The translations under genes were made by a program, and so were the position numbers. Below, piece by piece: positions 27,444 through 38,932 of a stretch of DNA of 64,000 nucleotides; positions within the stretch are counted from its first letter, which is position 1, and every line of letters starts with the position of its first letter. The notes below the pieces were generated by a model that did no database searches, had not been told where the DNA came from, and worked only from the letters and a program-made list of their open reading frames with translations. This DNA comes from Pectobacterium betavasculorum (GTDB lineage Bacteria; Pseudomonadota; Gammaproteobacteria; Enterobacterales; Enterobacteriaceae), in contig NZ_JQHM01000005.1 of the NCBI RefSeq assembly GCF_000749845.1, forward strand, positions 1 to 64,000, given 5' to 3'.

Positions 27444-29420
27444 ATGGCGGAGTTGCAGACGGGCAAGCCGACACCGCTGGGGGCAAGTTTTGACGGCAAC
27501 GGCGTGAATTTCGCGCTGTTTTCGGCGGATGCCGAGCGGGTAGAATTGTGTGTGTTTGATGAACGTCAGCAGGAACAACGGATCGCGCTGACCGCGCGCA
27601 GCGGCGATATCTGGCACGGCTATCTTCCCGATGCGCAGCCGGGATTACGCTACGGTTTCCGGGTTGATGGGCCGTTCGAACCGTCACAGGGTTTACGTTT
27701 CAATCCGCATAAGCTGCTGTTGGATCCCTGTGCGCGCCAGCTTGATGGCTGGGTTGTGGATGATGCTAGTCTGCAAGGCGGAATTGATCAGCGGGATGAA
27801 CGCGATAGCGCTGACATTATGGCGAAGTGCGTGGTCACGGTAGAGGATTACGACTGGCAGGATGATCAACATCCACAAACGCCCTGGCATCAGACGGTGA
27901 TTTATGAGGCGCACGTTCGTGGGTTGACGCAACTGCATCCTGATATTCCCGAAGAGATTCGCGGTAGCTATGCGGCGTTAGGTCACCCAGTGATGATTGA
28001 CTATCTGACATCGCTGGGCGTGACGGCGCTGGAACTGCTTCCGGTGCAGCAGCATGCCGATGAGCCTCGGCTGCAACAGATGGGGCTGCGTAATTACTGG
28101 GGCTATAACGTACTGCTGCCGTTCGCCGTGGATAACAGTCTGGCCGCAGGCAACGACGCGCTGAATGAGTTCAGAGATGCGGTGAAAGCGCTGCATAACG
28201 CGGGTATTGAGGTCATTCTGGATGTGGTGTTCAACCATAGCGCCGAACTGGACGTTGAAGGCCCCACGCTGTGCCAGCGCGGCATCGACAACCGCAGTTA
28301 TTACTGGCTGGGTGAAAACGGTGAATACCACAACTGGACTGGCTGCGGCAATGTGTTGCGGCTGAACCATCCGGCGGTCATTAATTGGGTGATGGACTGT
28401 CTGCGCTTCTGGCGCGAGGTCTGCCATGTTGATGGCTTCCGTTTCGATCTGGCAACGGTGCTGGGGCGCACACCGGATTTTACCGCCGCTGCGCCGCTGT
28501 TGTCCGCCATGAAAAACGATAGCCGCTTACAGGGCTGCAAGCTGATTGCTGAACCGTGGGACATCGGGCATGGCGGTTATCAGTTAGGTCAGTTCCCGAC
28601 GCCGTTCGCGGAGTGGAGCGACCGCTACCGTGATGATATGCGCCGCTTTTGGCTACATGGCGATATTTCCCTCGGCGCGTTCGCTCGCCGTTTTGCCGCC
28701 TCCAGCGATATTTTCCAGCAGCACGACCGCCTGCCTTATGCCTCTATCAACAAACTGACGGCTCATGACGGCTTTACGCTGCGCGATCTGGTGAGTTTCA
28801 ACCACAAGCACAATGATGCCAACGGAGAAGGCAATTGCGACGGCACAGACAGTAACTTCAGTAATAACCACGGCACGGAAGGGCTGGAAGCGGATGATGA
28901 CATCCGTCAACGTCGATTAGCTAGCCAGAAGGCGCTGCTGACGACGCTGATTCTATCGCAGGGAACACCAATGCTGCTGGCGGGTGATGAACTGGGTCAC
29001 AGCCAACAGGGCAACAATAACGCCTACTGTCAGGACAACGAGCTGGCCTGGCTGCACTGGGAAAACGCGGATCGTACATTGCGCGACTTTGTCGCCGGAT
29101 TGATCCAACTTCGCCGCACGATCCCTGCATTACAGCAGGAAACGTGGTGGCAAGAAGGAGATGGCGCGGTGCAGTGGCTGAACAGAGAAGGACAGCCTTT
29201 GACGCCGCAGCAGTGGGAACAAGGGGAGCATCAGCTACAGATTTTACTGTCTGGTCGTTGGCTTGTGCTGTTTAACGCCAACCTTCATGCCGGTGAGTTC
29301 ATGCTGCCAGAGGGCCACTGGCAGGTTTCACCGCCGTTTGATGAGATGAACTCGCTTGAGGGCGGAATTTGGCTCGGACAAGCGCAGGCGGTATGTGTCT
29401 TGATAAAGCAGACCACCTAA
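27444..29420 (+). CDS. glgX: Glycogen debranching enzyme GlgX
   Basis: A 658-residue GH13 isoamylase-type enzyme that removes short side chains from phosphorylase-limited glycogen. An N-terminal CBM48 ([27 protein letters not shown]) precedes the barrel; catalytic residues lie in [14 protein letters not shown] (Asp), LIAEPWDIG (Glu) and [15 protein letters not shown] (Asp). Its ATG directly abuts the glgB TAA and GAAGGAGG at the end of glgB provides the ribosome site, so the two are coupled. Length equals E. coli (657). Confidence 0.95.
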   Translation: MAELQTGKPTPLGASFDGNGVNFALFSADAERVELCVFDERQQEQRIALTARSGDIWHGYLPDAQPGLRYGFRVDGPFEPSQGLRFNPHKLLLDPCARQLDGWVVDDASLQGGIDQRDERDSADIMAKCVVTVEDYDWQDDQHPQTPWHQTVIYEAHVRGLTQLHPDIPEEIRGSYAALGHPVMIDYLTSLGVTALELLPVQQHADEPRLQQMGLRNYWGYNVLLPFAVDNSLAAGNDALNEFRDAVKALHNAGIEVILDVVFNHSAELDVEGPTLCQRGIDNRSYYWLGENGEYHNWTGCGNVLRLNHPAVINWVMDCLRFWREVCHVDGFRFDLATVLGRTPDFTAAAPLLSAMKNDSRLQGCKLIAEPWDIGHGGYQLGQFPTPFAEWSDRYRDDMRRFWLHGDISLGAFARRFAASSDIFQQHDRLPYASINKLTAHDGFTLRDLVSFNHKHNDANGEGNCDGTDSNFSNNHGTEGLEADDDIRQRRLASQKALLTTLILSQGTPMLLAGDELGHSQQGNNNAYCQDNELAWLHWENADRTLRDFVAGLIQLRRTIPALQQETWWQEGDGAVQWLNREGQPLTPQQWEQGEHQLQILLSGRWLVLFNANLHAGEFMLPEGHWQVSPPFDEMNSLEGGIWLGQAQAVCVLIKQTT

Positions 29421-29449
29421 GCCATTAAAAGAATAATCAGGAGATAGCC

Positions 29450-30727
29450 ATGGTGAACAACGACAAGCATGACCCTCTGATGTTGGCAAGACAGCTCCCT
29501 TTAAAATCCGTGGCATTAATTTTGGCCGGCGGCCGTGGAACGCGACTGAAAGGGCTGACGGCGCTGCGTGCCAAGCCCGCCGTCCACTTTGGCGGCAAAT
29601 TTCGCATTATTGATTTCGCACTCTCTAACTGCCTGAACTCCGGTATCCGCCGCATTGGCGTGATTACGCAATATCAGTCGCATACGCTGGTGCAGCATAT
29701 TCAGCGCGGCTGGTCGTTTTTTAATGCGGAGATGAACGAGTTTGTCGATCTGCTTCCCGCACAGCAGCGCCATTCTACCGATCACTGGTATCGGGGAACG
29801 GCGGACGCGGTTTGCCAGAATCTCGACATTATCCGGCGCTATCAGGCGGAGTATGTGGTCATCCTCGCGGGCGATCACATCTACAAGATGGACTACTCAC
29901 GTATGCTGATCGATCACGTGGAGAAGGGGGCGGAATGTACGGTCGCCTGCCTGCCCGTGCCGCTGGAAGAAGCCAGCGCCTTTGGCGTAATGAGCGTGGA
30001 CAAACAGCATCGTATCCTCGATTTTTCTGAAAAACCGGATAACCCGACGCCGATGCCAGATAACCCTGATATGGCGCTCGCGAGCATGGGGATCTATGTT
30101 TTTAATGCAGACTATCTTTATCAGTTGCTGGAAGAGGATCGTAATACGTCCGATTCCGCTCATGACTTTGGTCAGGATCTGATCCCGAAGATTGTCTCGC
30201 AGCGTCTGGCCTGGGCGCACCCTTTTACCCTGTCGTGCGTCACGTCGGGCGAAGATGAAAACCAATATTGGCGGGATGTCGGTACGCTGGAAGCCTATTG
30301 GCGTGCCAACCTCGATCTGGCGTCAGTCACGCCGGAGCTGGATGTCTACGATCGGCACTGGCCGATTCGTTCCGCTATTGAATCGCTGCCGCCTGCCAAA
30401 TTTGTTCAGGACCGTTCAGGCAGCCATGGCATGACGATGAACTCGCTGGTATCGGGAGGCTGCATCGTCTCTGGCTCGGTTGTCACGCATTCAGTGCTGT
30501 TCCCACGTGTGAGGGTCAATTCGTTTTGCAGTATAGATTCGACGGTGATCCTGCCGGATGTCAACGTGGGGCGCTCCTGTCGTTTACGCCGTTGCGTGAT
30601 CGATCGTGCCTGTCACTTGCCGGAAGGCATGGTGATTGGTGAAAACGCGGAAGAAGATAGCCGCCGTTTTTACCGTTCGGAAGAGGGGATCGTGCTGGTC
30701 ACGCGATCGATGTTGGAAAAGCTGTAA
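29450..30727 (+). CDS. glgC: Glucose-1-phosphate adenylyltransferase
   Basis: A 425-residue ADP-glucose pyrophosphorylase, the committed and allosterically controlled step of glycogen synthesis. The nucleotidyltransferase signature [20 protein letters not shown] and the following [22 protein letters not shown] are intact, including the Lys of the fructose 1,6-bisphosphate site region near residue 39. A left-handed beta-helix C-terminus (about 300-420) follows. AGGAGATAG precedes the ATG. Third gene of the operon, 29 bp after glgX. Confidence 0.96.
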   Translation: MVNNDKHDPLMLARQLPLKSVALILAGGRGTRLKGLTALRAKPAVHFGGKFRIIDFALSNCLNSGIRRIGVITQYQSHTLVQHIQRGWSFFNAEMNEFVDLLPAQQRHSTDHWYRGTADAVCQNLDIIRRYQAEYVVILAGDHIYKMDYSRMLIDHVEKGAECTVACLPVPLEEASAFGVMSVDKQHRILDFSEKPDNPTPMPDNPDMALASMGIYVFNADYLYQLLEEDRNTSDSAHDFGQDLIPKIVSQRLAWAHPFTLSCVTSGEDENQYWRDVGTLEAYWRANLDLASVTPELDVYDRHWPIRSAIESLPPAKFVQDRSGSHGMTMNSLVSGGCIVSGSVVTHSVLFPRVRVNSFCSIDSTVILPDVNVGRSCRLRRCVIDRACHLPEGMVIGENAEEDSRRFYRSEEGIVLVTRSMLEKL

Positions 30728-30755
30728 ACACCATCGGAACAAAATGGGAGTAATA

Positions 30756-32195
30756 ATGCGGGTCTTACATGTTTGTTCAGAGCTATTTCCACTATTGAAA
30801 ACCGGTGGACTGGCGGATGTGGCTGGTGCGTTGCCCGGCGCGCAGATTGCGGCGGGGATGGATGTCCGCGTCATTCTGCCTGCCTTCCCCGATCTGAAAA
30901 AAGGCATCGCTAACCTAGAGGTCGTGCGTGAACTGGATACCTTCGCCGGACACGTCACTTTGCTGTTCGGCCATTTTAACGGCGTCGGTATTTATTTGAT
31001 TGATGTGCCCGATTTATATGAACGTGCGGGCAGCCCTTATCACGACCCGGCGCTTTACGCTTATGCCGATAACTACCTGCGGTTCGCGCTACTGGGATGG
31101 ATGGGATGTGAGATGGCATTCGGGCTGGACCACTACTGGCGGCCTGATATTGTGCATGCCCATGATTGGCACGCTGGGTTGACCTGTGCCTACCTGGCAG
31201 CACGCAACCGTCCGGCGAAATCGATCTTCACCGTTCACAATCTGGCCTATCAGGGGCTGTTTGATGCCCGGCATATGGCGAATCTCCACTTGCCGAGTGA
31301 CTTCTTTCAGGTCTACGGGCTGGAGTTTTATGGTCAGATTTCCTACCTCAAGGCAGGATTGTACTACGCTGACCATATTACGACCGTGAGCCCGACTTAC
31401 GCGCATGAGATCACGCTGCCAGCCTATGGTTACGGTATGGAGGGCTTGCTGCTGGCGCGTGAAGAGGAAGGGCGGCTGTCCGGTATCCTCAATGGCGTGG
31501 ATGAAACCATTTGGAATCCAGCACACGATCCTCTACTCACCAGCCACTACAGCCGCGATACGCTGGCGAACAAAGCGGAAAACAAGCGACGTCTGCAAAC
31601 GGCGATGGGTTTGAAGGTAGACGAAAAGGCACCGGTTTTTGCCATCGTGAGCCGCCTGACCAGCCAGAAAGGGCTCGATATTGCATTAAGCGCGATACCG
31701 GATTTGTTGGAGCAGGGTGGGCAACTGGTGGTGTTGGGCGCAGGGGATGCCGATTTGCAGAAGGGTTTTCTGGCCGCCGCCGCGGAATATCACGGTCAGG
31801 TTGGGGTACAGATTGGCTATCACGAGGCTTTCTCGCACCGCATCATTGGCGGCGCGGATGTCATCATGGTGCCCAGCCGATTTGAGCCGTGCGGGTTAAC
31901 GCAGCTTTACGGCCTGAAATATGGCACGTTACCGCTGGTGCGCCGTACCGGCGGACTGGCTGATACGGTATCAGACTGTTCGCTGGAGAATCTGGCGGAT
32001 GGTCTGGCAAGCGGATTTGTCTTTAACGATTGCAGTGTGGGATCGCTATCGCGCGCGATTCGTCGTGTGTTTGTGCTGTGGTCCCGACCCACGCTATGGC
32101 GCTATGTGCAGCGTCAGGCGATGGCGATGGATTTTGGTTGGCAGGCTTCTGCTCAGGCTTATGGTGCGCTATATCAACGCTTGCATACCCACTAG
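30756..32195 (+). CDS. glgA: Glycogen synthase (ADP-glucose)
   Basis: A 479-residue GT5 glycogen synthase that elongates alpha-1,4-glucan from ADP-glucose. The N-terminal [15 protein letters not shown] motif binds ADP-glucose; [15 protein letters not shown] and the C-terminal [21 protein letters not shown] with the catalytic Glu are conserved. The start [18 protein letters not shown] aligns with E. coli GlgA (477) and follows TGGGAG. An in-frame ATG 120 bp upstream lies inside glgC and is rejected. Confidence 0.96.
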   Translation: MRVLHVCSELFPLLKTGGLADVAGALPGAQIAAGMDVRVILPAFPDLKKGIANLEVVRELDTFAGHVTLLFGHFNGVGIYLIDVPDLYERAGSPYHDPALYAYADNYLRFALLGWMGCEMAFGLDHYWRPDIVHAHDWHAGLTCAYLAARNRPAKSIFTVHNLAYQGLFDARHMANLHLPSDFFQVYGLEFYGQISYLKAGLYYADHITTVSPTYAHEITLPAYGYGMEGLLLAREEEGRLSGILNGVDETIWNPAHDPLLTSHYSRDTLANKAENKRRLQTAMGLKVDEKAPVFAIVSRLTSQKGLDIALSAIPDLLEQGGQLVVLGAGDADLQKGFLAAAAEYHGQVGVQIGYHEAFSHRIIGGADVIMVPSRFEPCGLTQLYGLKYGTLPLVRRTGGLADTVSDCSLENLADGLASGFVFNDCSVGSLSRAIRRVFVLWSRPTLWRYVQRQAMAMDFGWQASAQAYGALYQRLHTH

Positions 32196-32270
32196 TTTTC
32201 TCGCTGCGCGTCATCCTCGTGCAATCTGAAAACGACAGGGTAGGGTAACACTCACTTGGGAATGAATATT

Positions 32271-34718
32271 ATGAACTCGCCGTTTATCTATACTTCACCA
32301 ACGCTCAGTGTGGAAGCGCTGAAACACTCTATTGCTTACAAGCTTATGTTTACCGTAGGGAAAGACCCCTCTATTGCGAATAAGCACGACTGGCTGAATG
32401 CCACCTTACTGGCTGTGCGTGACCGGATGGTAGAACGCTGGCTGCGCTCGAATCGCGCTCAGCTTTCACAAGATGTACGGCAGGTGTATTACCTGTCGAT
32501 GGAGTTTTTGCTGGGGCGAACGCTGTCGAACGCGCTGCTGGCGATGGGATTATACGAAGATATTAAGGCTGCGCTGGACGGTATGGGGCTGGAGCTGGAC
32601 GATCTGTTAGAGGAAGAAAATGACCCCGGTTTAGGTAACGGTGGCTTGGGGCGTCTGGCTGCCTGTTTTCTGGATTCGCTGGCGACGATGGCTCTGCCGG
32701 GGCGTGGTTACGGTATTCGCTACGAATACGGTATGTTTAAACAAAACATTGTTAACGGCAAACAGGCGGAATCGCCGGACTACTGGCTGGAATACGGGAA
32801 TGCGTGGGAATTCCCGCGTCACAGTACGCGCTACAAAGTGCGCTTCGGCGGTCGAATCCAGCAGGAAGGCAGCAAAATGCGCTGGCTGGAAACGGAAGAA
32901 GTTATCGCGTGCGCCTACGACCAAATCATCCCCGGTTTTGATACCGACGCCACTAATACCTTGCGCCTGTGGGGCGCGCAGGCCAGTAACGAAATCAATC
33001 TGGGTAAATTCAATCAGGGCGACTATTTTGCGGCGGTGGAAGATAAAAACCACTCGGAAAACGTGTCGCGCGTGCTGTATCCCGATGATTCAACCTACTC
33101 TGGCCGCGAACTGCGCCTGCGTCAGGAATACTTCCTGGTTTCCGCTACGGTGCAGGACATTCTCAACCGCCATTGGATGATGCATAAGACCTACGCCAAT
33201 CTGGCGGAAAAGTTTGCCATCCACCTGAATGATACTCACCCGGTGCTGGCTATCCCGGAACTGATGCGTTTGCTGATCGATGAGCACAAATTCAAATGGA
33301 TAGAAGCATGGGCCGTAGTGAGGAAAGTCTTTTCCTACACTAACCACACGCTGATGCAGGAAGCGCTGGAAACCTGGCCCGTCGATATGCTGGGTAAAAT
33401 CCTGCCGCGCCATCTGCAATTGATTTTCGAAATCAACGAGCACTTTCTGGAATACGTGCAGAAAGAAATCCCCGATGACAACGAGCTGCTGGCGCGGGTT
33501 TCCATCATTGATGAAAACAACGGGCGTAAAATACGGATGGCGTGGCTGGCAGTGATCGCCAGTCATAAAGTGAATGGGGTATCGGAGCTGCATTCGGATC
33601 TGATGGTGCAGTCCCTGTTTGCTGACTTCGCCCGAATCTTCCCTAACCGCTTCTGTAATAAAACCAATGGTGTAACGCCGCGCCGCTGGCTGGCGCTCGC
33701 TAACCCGTCGCTCTCTAAACTGCTGGATGACACAATAGGCCAGACTTGGCGTACCGATCTGAGCCAGTTGAGTGAACTAAAACAGCACATCGATTATCCA
33801 GCGTTTGTGCAGAAAATTCGCAAGGTGAAACTAAAGAACAAGGTGCGTTTAGCAACCTATATGGCGGAAAATCTGAATATTGTGGTTAATCCGGAATCGC
33901 TGTTTGACGTGCAGATTAAGCGTATTCACGAATACAAGCGGCAACTGTTGAATGTGTTGCACATCATCACGCTTTATAACCGCATTAAAGACGATCCTGA
34001 GGTTGAACGTGTTCCGCGCGTCGCCATCTTTGCGGGCAAGGCCGCATCGGCCTATTACATGGCGAAGCACATCATTAACTTGATCAACGACGTTGCGAAG
34101 GTGATCAATAACGATCCGGCACTGCACGATCGGTTGAAGGTGGTATTCATCCCAAACTACAGCGTGAGCCTGGCACAGCTGATCATTCCGGCGGCGGATC
34201 TTTCTGAACAGATCTCGCTGGCGGGAACGGAAGCCTCCGGTACCAGTAACATGAAGTTTGCACTGAACGGCGCGCTGACGATCGGCACGTTGGATGGGGC
34301 GAATGTCGAAATGCTGGAGCATATTGGCGAAGAGAATATGTTTATCTTCGGCAACACGGCCGATCAGGTCGAAGCGCTACGCCAGAACGGCTATAACCCA
34401 CGGCAATATTACGATCAGGACGAAGAGCTACATCGTGTGCTGACGCAAATCACCACGGGTATCTTCAGCCCTGATGATAGCCGCCGATACAGCGATCTGT
34501 TTGATTCATTAGTGAATTTTGGCGATTACTACCAGCTACTGGCAGACTATCGTAGCTATGTGGACACGCAGGATCGGGTTGATGAGCTGTATCGGAACAA
34601 GGATGAATGGGCGCGCAGTGCTGTCCAGAACATTGCCAGCATGGGCTATTTCTCGTCTGACCGCACCATCGGCGAATATGCTGCGGATATCTGGAATATC
34701 AAACCGATACGGTTGTGA
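32271..34718 (+). CDS. glgP: Glycogen phosphorylase
   Basis: An 815-residue pyridoxal-phosphate GT35 phosphorylase that releases glucose 1-phosphate from glycogen ends. The PLP lysine is in [49 protein letters not shown] and [20 protein letters not shown] are nearly identical to E. coli GlgP, and the length is the same. I use the start [20 protein letters not shown]; an ATG five codons upstream is also open. Last gene of glgBXCAP, 75 bp after glgA. A second GT35 enzyme, malP, is at 51850. Confidence 0.96.
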   Translation: MNSPFIYTSPTLSVEALKHSIAYKLMFTVGKDPSIANKHDWLNATLLAVRDRMVERWLRSNRAQLSQDVRQVYYLSMEFLLGRTLSNALLAMGLYEDIKAALDGMGLELDDLLEEENDPGLGNGGLGRLAACFLDSLATMALPGRGYGIRYEYGMFKQNIVNGKQAESPDYWLEYGNAWEFPRHSTRYKVRFGGRIQQEGSKMRWLETEEVIACAYDQIIPGFDTDATNTLRLWGAQASNEINLGKFNQGDYFAAVEDKNHSENVSRVLYPDDSTYSGRELRLRQEYFLVSATVQDILNRHWMMHKTYANLAEKFAIHLNDTHPVLAIPELMRLLIDEHKFKWIEAWAVVRKVFSYTNHTLMQEALETWPVDMLGKILPRHLQLIFEINEHFLEYVQKEIPDDNELLARVSIIDENNGRKIRMAWLAVIASHKVNGVSELHSDLMVQSLFADFARIFPNRFCNKTNGVTPRRWLALANPSLSKLLDDTIGQTWRTDLSQLSELKQHIDYPAFVQKIRKVKLKNKVRLATYMAENLNIVVNPESLFDVQIKRIHEYKRQLLNVLHIITLYNRIKDDPEVERVPRVAIFAGKAASAYYMAKHIINLINDVAKVINNDPALHDRLKVVFIPNYSVSLAQLIIPAADLSEQISLAGTEASGTSNMKFALNGALTIGTLDGANVEMLEHIGEENMFIFGNTADQVEALRQNGYNPRQYYDQDEELHRVLTQITTGIFSPDDSRRYSDLFDSLVNFGDYYQLLADYRSYVDTQDRVDELYRNKDEWARSAVQNIASMGYFSSDRTIGEYAADIWNIKPIRL

Positions 34719-34816
34719 TTGCGGGAACTTCATTGTTGCGGATTTACATTGAGGAATGGTGATTGTTTCGTGCGTGGTGAGAATAGGTGTGGTTCTGTAG
34801 CAGAGAGCCACGCCCG

Positions 34817-35003
34817 ACACAGGGCAGCTCAAACGCCGCTTGCCCTGTGTACCCAGGCTTATTGGCTAAATCATGCCGCTGCGCGGTGCCTTCGGGCTTG
34901 GATTAACGCAAATCGAGCCGCCAGTGACGCGTTCCGGACGCGGCACTGGCTTTCGCGACGTCCTGTCGCTCACTCGGCGTTAATCCACCCCTCAGCATGA
35001 TTT
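34817..35003. repeat. Palindrome-rich block with nested inverted repeats
   Basis: Between glgP and glpD. A simple hairpin ACACAGGGCA (34817-34826)/TGCCCTGTGT (34841-34850) comes first. Then three nested pairs: AAATCATGC (34868-34876) with GCATGATTT (34995-35003); TGGATTAACGC (34899-34909) with GCGTTAATCCA (34977-34987); GCCAGTG (34920-34926) with CACTGGC (34944-34950). All arms are perfect. No protein is encoded. The layout suggests a miniature inverted-repeat element or a folded RNA. Confidence 0.75.
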
Positions 35004-35031
35004 TTACGCCAGCAATATCAGGCGAAACAAT

Positions 35032-35057
35032 ATGGACGAGATGCTCGTCCATTTTTA
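35032..35057. terminator. Terminator downstream of glpD
   Basis: ATGGACGAG (35032-35040) and CTCGTCCAT (35044-35052) form a perfect 9-bp stem with a 3-base loop, followed on the plus strand by TTTTATT. It lies just past the glpD stop on the minus strand. The U run favours termination of rightward transcripts; it may serve both directions. Confidence 0.7.
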
Positions 35058-36560
35058 TTAACCCGCTTTTGCCATCTGCTGTTGGCGGTAGCTGGCTAAC
35101 CAGTCGCTGATGCGTTGTTTCTGTGCGTCATCAAAGCGCATGCCCAGCTTAGTGCGGCGCCAGATGACGTCGTCCAGCGTGACGGCCCATTCTTTCTCGA
35201 CCAGATAGCGTAGTTCCGCTTCATACAGGTCATGACCGAAATCTTCACCCAGATCGCTGAGGCCTTTCACGTTTGCCAGAATCAGTTCGCTGTTTGAACC
35301 GTAGGTACGGCTGTAACGGCGCGTCAGTGATTCAGGCAGATTGAAGCGGCGACGCAGCGCGGCGGCGTAGTCATCCCGCGTGCCAGCGATATCACCGCCC
35401 GGCAGTACTGCATCTTTCGTCCAGGCTTTACCCGCCTGCGGATAGTATTTGTGCAGCTTATCCAGCGCGTGCTCTGCCAGTTTACGGTACGTCGTCAGCT
35501 TGCCGCCAAACACGGAAAGCAGCGGAGCCTGACCGTTATCATCATCTACCGACAGCGTGTAGTCACGGGTAATCGCCTGTGGAGAATCGGATTCGTCATC
35601 GCACAGTGGTCGTACGCCGGAGTAAGTCCAGACGATGTCATCGCGCGTGAGTTGCTGTTTGAAATGGTCGTTATACACATCCAGCAGGTAACCGACTTCG
35701 TTATCATCGATCTTCACATCGTGCGGATTACCTTTGTACTCCACGTCGGTCGTACCGATGATCGAGTAGTCATCCTGCCACGGGATCACGAACACAATGC
35801 GGTGATCTTTGTTTTGCAGAATATACGCCTGCGGCTGGTTATGGACTTTTGGCACCACGATGTGGCTGCCTTTGATCAAACGGATGCCGTAAGGTGATTT
35901 CAGTTGCAAGCCGTCATCAAAGAATTCTTTCACCCACGGGCCGGTCGCGTTCACCAGACCTTTGGCGCGCCAGGTGAAGGTTTCGCCGGTCAGTGAGTCA
36001 ACGGCATCCACAATCCACACGCCTTGTTCACGGCGAGCACGGGTGACTTTGGTGCGGGTGCGGACTTCTCCGCTTCGTTTTGCCACTTCTTGCGCGTTTA
36101 ACACTACCAGACGCGCATCATCCACCCAGCAGTCAGAATATTCAAAGCCTTGCTTCAGCTCAGGCTTAAGAACGGAATCTGCACCGAATTTCAGCCCTTT
36201 ACTGGCAGGCAGGCTGACGCGTTTGCCAATGTTGTCATACATAAACAGGCCGATACGAATCATCCAGGCTGGACGCAAGTGCGGCTGATGGGGCAAACGA
36301 AAGCGCATGGGGAAAATAATGTGCGGAGCCATTTTCAGCAGCGTTTCGCGCTCAGACAGTGCTTCGCTGACCAAACGAAACTCATAGTGCTCAAGGTAAC
36401 GCAGGCCGCCGTGAATCAGTTTAGAGCTGGCAGAGGACGTGGCACAGGCAAGATCCTGCGCTTCCAACAACAGGACTGATAGCCCTCGCCCAGCCGCATC
36501 TGCGGCGATGCCTGCACCGTTAATTCCGCCGCCGATAACGATGAGATCTTTGGTTTCCAC
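35058..36560 (-). CDS. glpD: Aerobic glycerol-3-phosphate dehydrogenase
   Basis: A 500-residue FAD-dependent, membrane-associated dehydrogenase that feeds electrons from glycerol 3-phosphate to the respiratory quinone pool. FAD motif DLIVIGGGINGAGIAADAAGRG near residues 5-26 and ATSSASSKLIHGGLRYLE; near-identical to E. coli GlpD (501 residues). The start is GTG at 36560, preceded by an excellent GGAGGAAG; in-frame ATGs further upstream would add a non-homologous extension. A GlpR operator sits about 30 bp upstream. Confidence 0.95.
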   Translation of the reverse strand: METKDLIVIGGGINGAGIAADAAGRGLSVLLLEAQDLACATSSASSKLIHGGLRYLEHYEFRLVSEALSERETLLKMAPHIIFPMRFRLPHQPHLRPAWMIRIGLFMYDNIGKRVSLPASKGLKFGADSVLKPELKQGFEYSDCWVDDARLVVLNAQEVAKRSGEVRTRTKVTRARREQGVWIVDAVDSLTGETFTWRAKGLVNATGPWVKEFFDDGLQLKSPYGIRLIKGSHIVVPKVHNQPQAYILQNKDHRIVFVIPWQDDYSIIGTTDVEYKGNPHDVKIDDNEVGYLLDVYNDHFKQQLTRDDIVWTYSGVRPLCDDESDSPQAITRDYTLSVDDDNGQAPLLSVFGGKLTTYRKLAEHALDKLHKYYPQAGKAWTKDAVLPGGDIAGTRDDYAAALRRRFNLPESLTRRYSRTYGSNSELILANVKGLSDLGEDFGHDLYEAELRYLVEKEWAVTLDDVIWRRTKLGMRFDDAQKQRISDWLASYRQQQMAKAG

Positions 36561-36590
36561 GTTTCTTCCTCCACCCTCGAATAAATCAAA

Positions 36591-36608
36591 ATGTTCGTTT
36601 TCGAGCAT
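36591..36608. promoter_or_regulatory. GlpR operator upstream of glpD
   Basis: ATGTTCGTTTTCGAGCAT is a near-perfect palindrome of the ATGTTCG type bound by GlpR. It lies 31-48 bp before the glpD GTG. A further TCGAAAAC half site is at about 36618-36625. Confidence 0.8.
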
Positions 36609-36710
36609 TATAATAATCGAAAACAAACAAATCAGCTAATGGTTAACCAAATAAAAACATTTATGCGTGATGAAGCTAACAATATGATGATAGTTGTCAC
36701 ATTAAAATAA

Positions 36711-36750
36711 GGGTTATTGAGGGTTATTGAGGGTTATTGAGGGTTTTTGG
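36711..36750. repeat. 10-bp tandem repeat upstream of glpD
   Basis: GGGTTATTGA is repeated three times exactly (36711-36740), followed by a degenerate fourth unit GGGTTTTTGG. It separates the glpD promoter from the end of the VOC gene. Confidence 0.85.
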
Positions 36751-36785
36751 GGGACAATTCTTGACGACCTGATTCCTGTTGGACG

Positions 36786-37223
36786 TCACAGCTGCTCGAT
36801 ATACTGGCTGAAGCGCAAGAGATAGCCATCGGGATCCTGAACTAAAAACTCTCGCTGGCATGCTTCGGTTGGTCCTGTCGTGTCTTTGCTGGTTTCTATT
36901 GTGTAATAGTTATCTTTGAGTGGTCGGTAAAGCGGAATGTGATGATGCGCCAGACTGTCCAATAGCGGCATCACGTCGTCCACCTCTATCTGAAGATTGA
37001 TACCCCGTCCCAAAGGCTTGACGAGATCTCCCGTGTTCCATCCTCCATCGTGAAACGCTTCCAGCATTAGCTGCGCTTCGCCGAGACTGAGATAGACAAA
37101 CTCTGGATCCTCACGGCGGAACGTTATGGTGAAACCGAGTATATGCACGTAGAAATGCAGAGAGGCGGAAAAGTCCATCACTGTAAGTTCAGGCACCATG
37201 CGGTTCCAGTAGGTCTGATTCAC
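36786..37223 (-). CDS. VOC-family (glyoxalase/bleomycin resistance-like) protein
   Basis: A 145-residue protein with the vicinal oxygen chelate fold: two beta-alpha-beta-beta-beta halves, MVPELTVMDFSASLHFYVHILGFTITFRR at the start and FLVQDPDGYLLRFSQYI at the end, where the Asp-Gly-Tyr turn and late acidic/Arg positions are typical of glyoxalase- and bleomycin-resistance-type members. The substrate cannot be told. It lies between glpD and the ula operon, with no obvious operon partner. Confidence 0.82.
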   Translation of the reverse strand: MNQTYWNRMVPELTVMDFSASLHFYVHILGFTITFRREDPEFVYLSLGEAQLMLEAFHDGGWNTGDLVKPLGRGINLQIEVDDVMPLLDSLAHHHIPLYRPLKDNYYTIETSKDTTGPTEACQREFLVQDPDGYLLRFSQYIEQL

Positions 37224-37332
37224 GGTATTTACTTACCTCGTACCATAGGGATAGTCAGTGGCTCTGAACATTAATCATGTATCAGTAAATGGTGTATGAC
37301 CACTTTTGTTTTTATTACCGAATTCGTTGAAT

Positions 37333-37361
37333 CGATATTCCTCCTGGGGGGAGGAATATCG
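37333..37361 (-). terminator. Perfect hairpin downstream of ulaF
   Basis: 12-bp perfect arms CGATATTCCTCC (37333-37344) and GGAGGAATATCG (37350-37361), loop TGGGG. It lies 15 bp past the ulaF stop at the end of the ula operon. No U run follows on the minus strand, so it may block 3' decay rather than act as a classic intrinsic terminator. Confidence 0.6.
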
Positions 37362-37375
37362 CATGGCAAGATGCA

Positions 37376-38065
37376 TTAGTGCTGGCCGTAATAGGCGTTA
37401 GGGCCATGTTTACGACTAAAGTGTTTATTCATCAGGTGGGTGTCAATCAGGCGCAGACGTGGGTTGATGGAACAGGCAATCCAGGCCATTTTTGCGACTT
37501 CTTCCATCACGACAGCGTTGTGTACGGCTTCTTCTGCATTCTTGCCCCAGCAAAAAGGACCGTGCTGGTAAACAAGGATCCCTGGTGTATGTAGTGGGTG
37601 ACTTGTATTAATGGTTTCTGCTATTACGACTCCAGTATTGTTTTCATAAGCCTGTTCAACTTCTTGTGGTGTGAGTGGACGAGTACAAAGAATGTCACCG
37701 GCAAAGTAGTCGGCGTGTGTTGTTCCCAGCGCAGGAATGGATAGCCCTGCCTGAGCCCAGGCGGTAGCGTGTGTTGAATGGGTATGCACAATACCGCCAA
37801 TTTGCGGATAACGTTGGTAAAGCGCAAGGTGGGTCCCAGTATCTGATGAAGGTCGGTATTGCCCTTCGACAACTTTCCCCTGCATGTCGACGACAACCAT
37901 ATCGTCTGCCTGCATCTCGTCATAAGCGACGCCGCTGGGTTTGATGACGATAATCTGGCGATCGCGATCGATAGCGCTAACGTTGCCCCACGTATAGGTC
38001 ACAAGGCCATGGCGCGGTAGCGCCATGTTGGCGTCAAACACCTGTTGTTTTAGCGATGTGTTCAT
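37376..38065 (-). CDS. ulaF: L-ribulose-5-phosphate 4-epimerase UlaF
   Basis: A 229-residue zinc-dependent class II aldolase/epimerase that converts L-ribulose 5-phosphate to D-xylulose 5-phosphate, the last step of ascorbate fermentation. [31 protein letters not shown] and the zinc ligands HTHSTHA are present. Among the AraD/UlaF/SgbE paralogues the operon context selects UlaF. The ATG overlaps the ulaE stop (ATGA); a longer upstream start inside ulaE is rejected. Confidence 0.94.
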   Translation of the reverse strand: MNTSLKQQVFDANMALPRHGLVTYTWGNVSAIDRDRQIIVIKPSGVAYDEMQADDMVVVDMQGKVVEGQYRPSSDTGTHLALYQRYPQIGGIVHTHSTHATAWAQAGLSIPALGTTHADYFAGDILCTRPLTPQEVEQAYENNTGVVIAETINTSHPLHTPGILVYQHGPFCWGKNAEEAVHNAVVMEEVAKMAWIACSINPRLRLIDTHLMNKHFSRKHGPNAYYGQH

Positions 38066-38922
38066 GCTGTTTCCTCCACGGGTAGCCCTGCCTGTGACAT
38101 TTTCTGTCTGACCCAATCGCGGGCGGCTGTGACCTCCTGAATAGGATTTTTTGCATTTTCACTCCACATTTCAATCAGGTAGGGGCCACAATATCCGCTC
38201 TCTTTAAGTGTTGAAAAACATTGGGTGAAATCGACAACGCCCGTACCAAACGGCACGTTTTTAAATACGCCTGGTTGGGTGTCCTTAACGTGTACCGCCA
38301 CGATATGGCCTCTCCCTGCTCGTAATTCCATTTGCACGTCGTTGTCCCATGCGGAAAGGTTGCCAATATCGGGATACAACTGAAACCATGGATTATTTAA
38401 AAAGCTAGCGTAACCGAGCGCTTTGCTGATGGAGTTCATCAATGGATAATCCATGATTTCCATCGCCAGCGTGACCTGCGCCCGGCTTGCCATTTCCACC
38501 GCTTGCTGTAACCCAAGACGGAAGCGCTCTCGTGTCGTATCATTTGCGCGTTGGTAATAGACGTCATAGCCAGCAAGCTGGATAACGCGAATCCCCACGT
38601 CCTGAGCCAGCCGGATCGCCTTGCGCATGATCGACAGCCCTTGATCCCGAATGGCATCGTCCTCCGAGCCCAGCGGGAAGCGACGGTGGGCGCTAAGGCA
38701 CATTGACGGTACGCGTATGCCGCTGATAGCAATGGCGTTAACCAATTCCATTCGTTGCTCACGGCTCCAGTCAAGTCGTGCCAGTCGGCTATCGGTCTCG
38801 TCTACCGACATTTCGACAAAATCAAACCCCAGCGCTTTCGCCTGTTGCAGGCGCGTCAGCCAATCTTCCCCCGCTGGTAAGGCTTTTTCGTAAATACCGA
38901 GTGGTACGGCTTTTGTGAGCAT
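38062..38922 (-). CDS. ulaE: L-xylulose-5-phosphate 3-epimerase UlaE
   Basis: A 286-residue TIM-barrel (xylose isomerase-like) epimerase that converts L-xylulose 5-phosphate to L-ribulose 5-phosphate. [34 protein letters not shown] near the start, [23 protein letters not shown] and [22 protein letters not shown] are the expected metal and substrate segments. Fifth gene of ulaABCDEF, 10 bp after ulaD, and coupled to ulaF by a 4-bp overlap. Confidence 0.95.
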   Translation of the reverse strand: MLTKAVPLGIYEKALPAGEDWLTRLQQAKALGFDFVEMSVDETDSRLARLDWSREQRMELVNAIAISGIRVPSMCLSAHRRFPLGSEDDAIRDQGLSIMRKAIRLAQDVGIRVIQLAGYDVYYQRANDTTRERFRLGLQQAVEMASRAQVTLAMEIMDYPLMNSISKALGYASFLNNPWFQLYPDIGNLSAWDNDVQMELRAGRGHIVAVHVKDTQPGVFKNVPFGTGVVDFTQCFSTLKESGYCGPYLIEMWSENAKNPIQEVTAARDWVRQKMSQAGLPVEETA

Positions 38923-38932
38923 GCGTGTCTCC

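Noticed and set aside
26907-27617. Minus-strand open frame (236 codons) across glgB-glgX
   Set aside because: Antisense to two tightly coupled conserved genes; composition explained by their codon use.
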